This document shows positions 47,101 through 58,451 of a DNA stretch of 64,000 bases, piece by piece. The notes under the pieces were generated by a model. That model ran no database searches. It was given only the letters and a program-made list of their open reading frames with translations, and was not told the DNA's origin. Each line of letters opens with the position of its first letter. Position 1 is the first letter of the stretch. The position numbers and the translations under genes are program-made. Source of the DNA: Lunularia cruciata (Eukaryota; Streptophyta; Marchantiopsida; Lunulariales; Lunulariaceae); assembly GCA_948567375.1 (NCBI GenBank), contig OX419756.1, positions 74,006,552 through 74,070,551 on the forward strand, written 5' to 3'.

Positions 47101-50100
47101 TAAGGCGTCCCCTAGTAGCAAAAGAAAAAATTCTATGACTTTTAGCTCTGATACCATGTGAAAAAACGAATTGTAGAATGAATCAATAACCTTGAAAGGA
47201 CTCCTGACTGGGATTATATAGATATTGATATTAGAATGAAGTGAATTGAAGGGTGTGCTAACATACTGTACATGTAACTCGTGTAGCTCATGTAACTCAT
47301 GTGAATAGTAGTTTGTATGAACAATAACTCGTGTGAACAGGAGCAACATGAACAGTAACAAAATGCCTCATTATAGTTCTAACACTTTATGGGTAGCACC
47401 AAGATTTCCGTGCAGATAATCGGGCTTATTCCTGAACGTGTTACAATATCTCTGGAGTACCAAGTATCGTATCAAACTTCTATTTAGTACATAGGACGTA
47501 TGAACTACATTATAACGGTACAAAAAACCATACCGTGTTTTGGTACTGTGTCTTAGCCAAGCGGCTCGTCTCTTCTCTGACTCTGTTTTACAGACTCGTC
47601 CTCAAAGGAGAAGACATGGAGCTTAATGCACAAGTAAATGCTTTGACAATTGAAGCAAGCAGTGGTATACATGTGTTGGAGCCAGTAGACATGGCTGTCA
47701 AATACAGTAAAGTCTCTGGAAAGCAACATATCCATGTTGCCTTGACCGAAGTTGCCACAAACTTTTCGTTCAGTATTCTGCATCTGATACTGCGGCTTCA
47801 AACAGATGTGATGTCATTCCTTCGGATTACCTCAGAACAAACAACAGTTCAATGCTCAGAATTCGACAAAATTTGGGCAGATGAAGGTGAGCAATTAGTC
47901 TTCACTTTCGATCTCTCTAAATGTGCAAGCAGTGTTGCTTATGGTTGACGTGTTAATGAATCAATTCCTCCGAGGCACTGATCGAGCAGTCCATGTAGGC
48001 AGAAAAGGGCTAGCTTGTCAAAGACTCTTTGCTGAAGTGAGCTGTCTACACAGATGAGAAATCCGGAGCAAATTGCATCACTTTCTGGCGACCTAGAGCA
48101 CCCCCAGGGTTTGCAGTACTTGGAGACTGTTTGACTCCTCGGTAAGTACTGTCTTTTTTGTTGCACAGTTGGTTGAATTCCGCCATTCACACCTAGCATG
48201 AGGTGATGGGTCATCTGTGATGATGTTTACATCTGAATTTCTCGGCATTGCGTGTACCCAGAATGAAGTATGACTATTGCTTATGGTGTGACAGTGGAAA
48301 TTTCGGAGTTCTTTCAGGGGCTTGACTTTCTGAACTTCTGTGTATTGATCTGACAGAGATGAATCTCCATCGAAAGGAGTAATTGCAATAAACATGAGTC
48401 TGGCTCGTGTCAAGAGACCAGTGAAATTTGATCTTGTTTGGTCGTCTTATGAGTCTCAACGGCCAGAAAATATGCACAGGGTCGTTGATTCAGACGATGA
48501 TGACATACCTCAGCATTGTTCTGTATGGCTTCCAGTGGCCCCAAGAGGATACGTTGCTTTGGGTTGTGTTACAAGTTCTGGAAGAGCGCCTCCGCCACTA
48601 AATACATGCTTCTGCGTTTTGGCTCCTCTAGTTACTCCTTGCCAGATGAAGGATTGCATTATAATCTCTGGAGAGAGGTGAGTGACATAGCCTTTAAGAT
48701 ATCGTTTTGGAAGTCGAGAGTTCCTTGTTTTGGTCACTGAACCAGACAATTTTGTTTGAGTCAGCGGCGAGCTGCACTAGTGTGCGTACTGGTCGTGTAT
48801 CTCATTCGGATTCACGCTGTAATGACAGGGCAGGAGCATCTGATGAAAAGGACACTGCATTTTGGAGAGTAGACAATTCAACTGGCTCTTTCTTCATACA
48901 CGGACATCGCGAGCAATCAATATCCTTTAAGCCCCATGAGCTTCGACAGATCATTTCCAGTTACGAGTCTTTCCCAGTGCAGGAGACAAAGCCATCTATA
49001 TCAAGAGAGCCTTCTTCAGATCAGCAGAGTCCTCCCCATCGATTGGCAGCAGAAGGAAGCATTACGCAGAATTTGCCATCTGGGCGCATGTATGAGAATA
49101 TCGCGCGATTTAAGCTGGTTTGGTGGGATAGGGGAAGTGGCTCCAGGAAAGGCATCTCTATATGGCGACCCGTTATTCCGGCCGGTTGTGCCATACTGGG
49201 TGATATTGCTGTGGAAGGGTGAGTTATAAAAGTATATGCCTTTTAAGGCCTTGATCCAAAGCAAACAGATTTTGCCTGCCACTACCTCCGGTGTACTGCA
49301 GTCATAGATAAATCATCCCTTCTATATTTATCGCCGTTTCTTGTTTGAATTGTGTTCATGTTATCCAGCTGTTTGAGTTTAGTCTAAAGTAAATATTTGT
49401 TATGTCTCGCAGATATGAACCACCAAATGTCGGCTTGGTTTTACGTGATCAGGAGGAGAGTGGGCAATTGTGCAAACCTCAGCGTTTTATCTCTAGAGGA
49501 AAGCTATCACGGAAGAGGAGTATGGACAGCGTTTCGTTTTGGTTTCCAGTTGCTCCCCCTAACTACGTTGCGATGGGATGCATTGCAAGCACCACAAATC
49601 CGCAAGAAGCATATAGTCTAGTCAGATGTGTCAGGAGTGATCTGGTGATTGGCTCAAATTTTAGCTCAAATTCTAGCCTGTGGAATACATCGTTTATGAG
49701 AAGCAGTAATGAGGAGCTGAGCATATGGCCCGTGGACAATGAGGTAATGTTCTAACTCTTTTTGATATTGCAGTGATTGGAACACCCAACGACTGCTCTT
49801 CGAAAGTGCTATGACCAGTTGTGAAAGCCACCATGTTTCAGCTAGTATAAAGTAAGTTTACTGTTAAAGAGTTGTCAGTATTTACTTATCATGTCAGTTA
49901 AGCGTCCTATTGTGCAAAAACGTGCAGGCATTTTCATTTTTTGTCAGTCGCACTATGAAACCACCACCGAAGCGACTTGCTCTCAGGCTTGCCGATTTCC
50001 GAGGATCAAGTGCTCCGGATAATCTTATCAGCGATATTGAGGTGAAGCGAGTTTCATCAACTTTTTTTGATGATTACGGCGGTCTGGTAAGTACATCAAA

Positions 50101-53100
50101 ATTCTATCCCAGATTTTGTGGAATCTGAATCAGCAAATGCTCCTGCAAAGATGAATTTTTTTGTTGTCTTACACTATAAATATCTGGCAGATGGCACCAC
50201 TAGTGGACATCTCCTTGAATGGCATAAGGGGTAGTCTGCACGGGAGGATGGAGGATTTGAGTTGTACTTTGAACTTTAGCTTGACCGCAACAAGCTTCAA
50301 CGGGAAATACAATGCGTGGGAACCACTTGTGGAACCTTGTGATGGACGAGTTAGGTGTGTGTCTCTCAGCTGCCACCTACATGTGAAGTCTTCGTCGAGT
50401 TGAGATTAGCTACTTGACTATCAGTCCTACTTTAAAGAGCAAATTTTGATATTTGTGGAACTCACATTGAAGTAAAACAGCTGCACAGGCTTTATTTGCT
50501 TGAATACGATGATGGCGTATTCAGAGTTTGATAATTTATCGGTGGCTTTTCTGCAGGTATTCATATAGCAGTGATCCTGAGAACAACGCCCGGCCGACAG
50601 AGACAAGGATCCGCTTGACAGCTTCCAGTAATTTGAATGTCAATCTTTCAACAGCAAATGTGAATATGATGCTGGAGGCATACGCCAGCTGGAACAGAAT
50701 GAACCAGTTGGAAGAGAAGTCAAAGAAGCAGTTCACAGTGGTTGGTCCTCTAGCTTCCCCCAGTTAACTCAAAGTTACTCTCATTCTGCGTAGCATAATA
50801 TGTTTCCCTCGGTGTTGGAAATGTCTGTGGTTGCTCATTCTGTGGGCGTCTTGGTTTTGTAGCAGGATTCAAGGGGCCGATGGAGCAGCAAACCTGCTCT
50901 TGACGTGAAAAATCAGGAGAACTCTTGTTGTGTTATTCACAACGAGCTAGGAGAGGAACTCTTTCTACGTGTAGTAGAGCACAAGCGATCGAAGGTTTTG
51001 CCGCTTCCATCAGGAGGTAGTGTGTCAGTGAGACTACCCACTTCACACAGGATTGAAGAACCAGGTAGCAAGGGTACATCAAGGAAAAGTTCCAACAAGT
51101 TTGTTGCTCTGAAAATTGGAGATGCCCAGGTTTGTTTATTAGTCCTCCGTGGATCTTTTATACATTTTCGCACTTTGTCTTCCCCATGCACTCAAATCAG
51201 CATTCGCTAGAATAACTAGTAAAACTTCTCGGCGGACGATCCTGCTTTACTGCGTACTTAGTGCATCCGGTGTCTCTTTCACATGGCCTTCTAGTGAGAT
51301 TTGACAGATCTTGACATGCTACCAAGATAAGAACTTCACCAGATTTCTTGATACCAAAAGTCATTGTTTTGTAGATTATGCATATGTGAGTGAGGTACAA
51401 TCGATGTGAGGGTTGATCCATTCAAGCGTAGTGCTTTTAAACTTCATAATTAAACTTTAGGGTTTCTGGTCTATATACAGCAACTCTAATTGGTTGTAGT
51501 AATTATCTTCATATGTATCGTATGCTGGGTTACCATCATATGTCAGAGTTAGAGTCAGTCCTGTCAGACGTGGAGGTGGAACCGGTTGTTTACAACGGGT
51601 TCTGTATCCCGTTACAGAAATATATACCATATGCTGTTTGAGTTTCACGTAAATGTGAGTCTCTGCACATCCTGGTCTAACTACAAGAAGGTTAATGTGT
51701 TCCATAGCTTCCCAGAAACGAAGGCATAGGGGGCCGGGATTACATGGTGGCCATGCGTGTGGTTCCTCGTACACAGTCTTCTGATCAGCGGCAGCTTCAG
51801 TATCAAAGTGCCCGAACACGTTGTGTCCCTCCAGAAGAGGGTGCATTTTCAGAGAACATCACTGTTCACTGGGATGAGACGTTTATCTTCGAGATTGATT
51901 CAGAGGTGAGATGTTTGGCAAATGTTTTGGCATATTCTGTTTAAGTAGTCATTAAACGTCGAGAGTACGAACGTCCAGATTTGCCAAACTAATAAGTGTA
52001 TTTGTCCCAATATTCGAGAATTTGTTGAATTTTATCTGCCAGAAACGTTATGCATGTGTAAATGTTAGGGTGGTCTAATATACAACTTAATGAGAAGGGC
52101 AGTGAGGTCTATCAAATGAGGTAGAATTGCCATTATCTTAGTATCAGGCGGTTACAGCTGCCCATTTTTTGACGACACCGATCCAGCGAATACAGTGGCA
52201 GATACCCATTGAACCAGGCTAAGTTTCAAAGTTAAGCTCTCTAGCGTGCAGAACGTAATTTTGCACATTTTCTGTCATTGTTTACGTCAATGCACGTGGA
52301 GGTCTTCAATCTGCCTTCACAGATCTGGAAGATTGGTGCTACCTTGTCTTTTAGTGAAATCACCTCTCAAAGTACCTGGATGAGACTTCTGACGCACAAA
52401 ATGTGCCTTCTTTTTGGGCAATAGGAAGGGAATACAGCAGAGATGGTCATCACTGATTTGAGTAAAGGTAATTATTGTAATGAAATTGAGGTTTCGACCT
52501 TTTCAATTGATTTTCTCTGTGTCCTTCCCCAAGTACTTCATTAGATAGATAGTAATCATCAGCTTTCCGCAAAGTTCTGGAGAAATCTTACGTCGTCTCC
52601 TCCTTTCAGGTACTCCGATTGGGTTCTGCTCATCTCAGCTGTCACATGGAACACCACATCGGACAAAGTCTGGCCCTGACAGTCAGAAACCGTGGTCAGA
52701 GCTGGAGTTGGAATGGGAGTCTGTTTATCCTATGCAAAGCTCTGAGGTTAGTTTCCAAAATTTCAAGCAGATGTTTCTTGTTCTGCATTGCAGCTGCGTG
52801 TTAGTGCATGGAATTCATGTATCGTATGCCTCAATTAGCTTATCAACATTACACTTGCGATGATGATAAGCTACTTGCACTTTGCTGCGCCATCACACTG
52901 CGCCTCCGATGTCACTAGAACATGAGTCATAAATACAGAAAATAATTGTTGTCCTGCTGAGTAATGAGCTAAAGCTCGCAAATTGTTCTGTCTCCGAAAA
53001 GCAGCCTTGAGATGATCATTCTAATAGCAATTGATTGCGGACAGATAGATAGAGAACTAAGTTGACCTCTCAGTTAGTATTTAAGGTTGCAACTAAATCG

Positions 53101-56100
53101 TTATCTTCCTTCTGATGTTATAGATCCACTTCTAATCTTGTCTATGATCTACTATTGAAGGATTAATGGGAAGACATTTATATTGCATGCTACTTTTCTG
53201 CTGCAGCTCAAAGACGACGGGTTTCGAGAACCATGCGGTAGAATAAGCCTGGCGAAGCATTTCTTCAGTTTTGGTGGAGAGCCTACAAAAGATGTTGACG
53301 GCAAAAGTCGTGAGGCAGGAACTTTCCAATTTAGCCCATCACCGGAAGGACCCTGGAGTCAAATTGGTTTGAATTACGCTTTGGGTGCGGCACCTTGGAT
53401 GGCGCACAAGGATGTAATGGCCAGTGAGTTCTATGTAGAAGGGGGAGTCAAGCACCTGATCATTCGCTCGCTCGTCGTCGTCCAAAATGGCACGGACTTC
53501 GACTTAGAAGTTAGTTTATGTATGCTGTCTGCCCTTGGGACGAAAACAGCGGCAGTAGAGAGCGAAGCTGGAGAAATCGTGGACGAAGAAATATTTGAGA
53601 ATGAGCGATACCAACCTTTGGTTGGCTGGGGAAGCAAATGGCCCGGTCACCTCTTACCCTCAGACCCTGGACGATACAGTGGAAAAGACTCAAAAGTATC
53701 AACAGAGGTAAGGTTTCATAGGAGTTATGTTCTAATTGTCTGGTTATGGTAGTGTCGTACGGTTGTTCCATGCTGTCCAAAGCTCAAAGTTCGCATGTTT
53801 TGTGAGATAATATGGCTATCTACAATTTCAATGAAGCAATTAACGTTTCGAATTGTATCAACACAGGAGTTTCCTGTCGTGAAGCTGCCACCAGGCTGGA
53901 CGTGGACAAATGACTGGCATATTGATCGGGAGGACCCTGGGGTAGATGAAGGTGGTTGGGGTTATGGTTTTGATTTTCGCAACATGACGTGGCCTCCTAC
54001 TGATGGTTCTGGAAAGATGCTTAGATTCGTAAGGCGCAGGAGATGGGTCCGATCCAGGCAATCTGTGACTGGTGGAAGTACTAGAGTACTAGTTGGGACT
54101 TTACAACCCGGTGGTAAGATCCCGCTACCAATAGCATGTCTACGTGCCACGAGTCCCGACTATTGCCTCCAGATTAGACCACGCTGTGAGGGATATAACT
54201 CTGGGTCTTATCGATGGAGCCAGGTAATTCCTCATAAAGGGTTTCCTGAACATAGAACTAAACAGGAAACACAGAGCGAAATAAGAATACAATCGCTTAT
54301 TGAGACGGAAGAGCTGTTAACCTGTTGCACTGAAGCGTCCAGTAGCTCCTCAGGAGAAAAAGACATGTGGTTCTGTCTGGAAACAACGGGCACAATTATC
54401 GGAAAAGATGCACGGGTGAATCCAATCAAAGACTGGAAACTGGTCGTCACAGCCCCGATGATGATTCTAAACTATCTTCCAGTCCCATCTGAGTACACTG
54501 TATACGAGAAACGAACTACCAAGGGTCTAACAAAACGAGAGAGAGGAGTCATCAAACCTGGGGAAGCTGCAGGACTTTTCCATGTAGACCTCAGGAAACC
54601 GTTGCATCTAACTTGGCATCCTCAAGGTGGTTGGCACCCCAAGAAGGTATCCTTCATACCTGCTTTCCTCCTTAATTTCATCTGCACTCGGTTTGTCTTA
54701 CCACCTAACAATTTTTACGTTTTCCTTGTAGGAAACTGTCGTCATTTCCCATTCATACAGAGACGCTGCCAATCACATTTCCTACACCAATCCCAAAACT
54801 TCAAGGTATGAAGATTCTGCCTTGTATATTATCGTTGCCGCATAGCTCTTTAGTTGTTTGGGTCAACTGGAGGTAATAGCGTTCATGTTTAATGTAAAAT
54901 CCAGGGGAAGTTCCTGAAGAATGTGTCTTTTATGGTAAGAGATGAACTTATGTCAACAGTAAAAATTGGCAACTGATGTTGAACAACGGCACTGCTGCAT
55001 GTCTTATCAGCTTATGCCTGTTTTGATCTTCCCGGTCACACTTGACCAAACTTATGCATCGGGCTACAACATGCCCATTTATGCTCACGTTGACTTGTAT
55101 GTAGGTCAATGGAAGTTATGATAGAATACGATCAGGATGTAAAGGGTGTTGCAGCAAAAGTTCTACGAATCTATGTACCTTGTTGGCTGGATAGTGCCAA
55201 GTGCCCAGCTCTCCAATTCAGATTTATGGACATCATACAATGTGGGGATTCTAAGGCTGTGAGCGGAAACGCGACAAATCATGATGGGATAACATTGGGC
55301 AAAGTCAAGGAACAGATAAATCAGGATGAGATGGAAAACTGCCAGACAATGCTTTCGGATATAGATCTGGATACTATGGGGCTGGCAGTTGCTGTGACCA
55401 GCAGCAATCCCAACGAGTTTGGGCCCGTTTCAGCTCTCAGTTCTCTCACGAACCCGGTACGTTGATCCATATTTTGTTCTTCCAAGTTCCATATCAAGTT
55501 AAATAAGAAGACGAGTCAACTAACTTCTCTTTTCAAGATTTGTGTTCTTTCGATTGCAAAAGGTGCGTAAGGTGAATAGAAGGGTAATTTGTATCCAGTG
55601 CTTAATCCGAGTAGAAGGTCCAACCTTGATCTGATAAATCGGAAAAACTCAAATCTGTTTGGAAGTAGTAAACTCCAGTAACAGCTACGCTGATCCGGAA
55701 ATAACACATATGGAGTATACATGCTAACCTTAGATCAACTCGAGTTCTCAAGGTCCCCGTCGTGGACTGCTGTTACTGGAAGCAAACAAAAGCTAATTAT
55801 TCTTCTGCCTTTTGTCATCCAGGATGGAACCGTCGAACTAAGAGGGTTAGCTGAGAACGGTTCATTCTACCGCTTTCTTGTAACGACAGCTTCCTGCCCG
55901 TTGCACTTCGTCAAAACAAAGGTAAAGGGAATAGTTTCCCCCTTCATTAGTGAGAAATACCTGTATGAGCTAGAAAAAGTCGATATATCGAGTTGTTTGA
56001 TAGCTTTATCTTTATCCTTGCTGCTTTCATATTTCGTTACTGAACTAGGATAGTGGATCTCAAATCTGATTTTGATCCTTGTTACTTCACAGGTTGTTCG

Positions 56101-58388
56101 CATCCGGCCTTACATTTTATTCACCAATCGGCTTGGAGAGACTCTTCACCTCAAACAGAAGCAAGCTGATGATGCTAATACCTTGAAATCTTCTGATTGG
56201 AGAGTGTCGTTTCCATTTCCCGAAACTGAGGAATCTGAGCTATTGCAGGTCCTTTTCCGATTCTTATCCTCTAAAATCCAGTGCTGCTTGCAGTCAAAAG
56301 TGTATTCAGAATTATACCTACGTCTATATTTGCATAGTTCCAAAAACATCATGCCGAATGGAAAATAGTTAGTTAGTTTACAGCTCAGTAATCAATAGCC
56401 TTCGTTCAGCAACGGTTTGTCCGGGGCATTATTATTGGCGAAAAGCAAAACTTCTCCACGTTTTAGTGTTTAGAGATAGTAATTAGATTGAATAAACTTC
56501 GATGAATGTTATGCTGTGAATCATGAAAATTATGGAATGGGAACGTATTGGCGTAATCTTTAGTGTGGAATTTTATTTCTTCTTAAAGTCAGAGAGGATT
56601 CTCATTCTGTTTTAGGTCTGAAACAAGTGCGAAACCAGTCATTGTCAGACTTGGTCGGCAGATTATTGAAATGGAGAGAAGTGACTTTTTCCCTTGCAGA
56701 TTAAGGTAGACGGATGCCACTGGTCACACCCTTTCGCCATTGACAAAGAAACAACCATGCACATTGCATTGCGCAAAGAGGGAGGAGGAAGACGAAGTGT
56801 TCGAGTTGAAATTCGGGGATATGAAGAAGGATCTCGCTTTCTAGTCATGTTCAGATTAGGATCTGTTCGAGGTCCTTACAGGTACGGCATATACATATAG
56901 CTGATTCACCAGCAGATTTCCTTCGGTGATGCCCCGGGGTATATGCATCCAGTTGACCCCTATTTAAATCAGATATGTTGACTTTGACTCTTATGTGTTG
57001 TGCTTTTCATTAAAGACAGATAGCCTGCACGTCGCTAATTAGCTCATTGCTTTGCACAGGCTGGACAACCGCTGCAGTAAGAGTCCCCTCAAGATTCGCC
57101 AGAGTGGCCTTGATGATGATGCCTGGCAGGATCTGCTTCCACACTCAACTAAGACATTTGCTTGGGAGGACCATTGTCATGATCAACTTTTGGAAGTGGT
57201 AGCGGCTGGCAGCAACGTGACCATCGATGCCAACAAACTCGGTGACCACCCTCCCATTATTTCAGGCTATGACTCTACCACGATTTGCGTCCGTGTATTG
57301 GAATTGATGGACGTCAAGACCGTGAGATTCTATGAAGAAATTGAAGCGCAGGATACACCGGAGGAAGTTGAAGAGATATCACAGAGTCAACGAGATTTGG
57401 ATCCAGTGAAGGAGGAAGAGCAAGCAGTGTCATCTCGGACAGAGGTCGTGGTAGACATTCCCAAGTTGGGGCTATCAATGACTGATCAAAAGCCACAGGA
57501 AATCTTGTACTTGTGTTTGGGTGGTGTCATGGTCACGTACCAAATGGGATTTGGTGAGAGAACTAGCAGGTAAGAACACTTTTTTGTGGCTGCATTTTAG
57601 TAGGCAAGACACTATGGTCCCTTCAAGATAATCCATCTTAGTTTAGACAGTTGATTGAGACGTAGGGAATATTGATCAAGCAACAATTGTATGAGTTACA
57701 CATAGATAAACCTTGAGAAAAGGGTCGTTGAGGTGAGAAAGCTTTTTATACCCGACGTAATTGGGAACTCAGAGAATATCGAGGTAAAAGTAAAGTTTGC
57801 CCTCCATTTTGTATATCTTTTGTGCACAACGATATCCTTGCTAAAAGCATAATCGTCAATCTGCCATGTTTGGGGTCCTGAGCAGATTCAAATTGCGAGT
57901 TGGCGAACTGCAACTGGACAATCAACTTCCTCTTGCATGGATGCCCGTGCTTCTTGCTCCAGAAAGGAGAAACGAAGAGAAAGATTTCTTGTTGAAGGCC
58001 ACGGTCATAATGTTTGACGACCATGTTGAAACGACGACTGTTTTCCCCTATGTCGGTGTTGAAGTAAGTACTTTGTTCAGATTGAAGTAGCGGAAACTTT
58101 GTTTTGTCGGATGTTTTGGAGTTCTCTATTATCCCCAGATACTCGGTCCATATCTCCATCAATTTGGTCAAGCAAAACAAAGAGCTCATCTTCGCTCAGT
58201 AGCATCTATAGTACCCTGCAATAGGTGAAGCTGCATTCCATTACATTGTGATAAGAATTGTTGTTTCCTCTGAATGAAGTTGAAGGTCTATCCTCAGTCA
58301 TTCTGACTTCTGATATATCAGACATCCTAGCACTCAGTTTTCCCAGTCTCACCAGAGTAAACATTCCTGATTTCTCACAGCAATACTC

Positions 58389-58451
<63 letters not shown>

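Larger units (their letters stand above)
42278..47384 (-). mobile_element. Copia-2: full-length Ty1/copia LTR retrotransposon in VPS13 intron 36, antisense
   Basis: LTRs at 42278-42507 and 47157-47384 flank gag-pol on the minus strand. A perfect 5-bp target duplication CTTTA lies at 42273-42277 and 47385-47389. The primer-binding site beside the right LTR reads TGGTATCAGAGC on the minus strand, the standard initiator-Met site, and the polypurine tract AGAGGGGA adjoins the left LTR. The LTRs differ at about one base in nine by eye, so it looks older than Copia-1 and belongs to a different family. Confidence 0.96.

Noticed and set aside
55721-55822. Upstream extension of VPS13 exon 53
   Set aside because: The frame is open, but the segment is not conserved and contains the pyrimidine tract of the acceptor at 55822.
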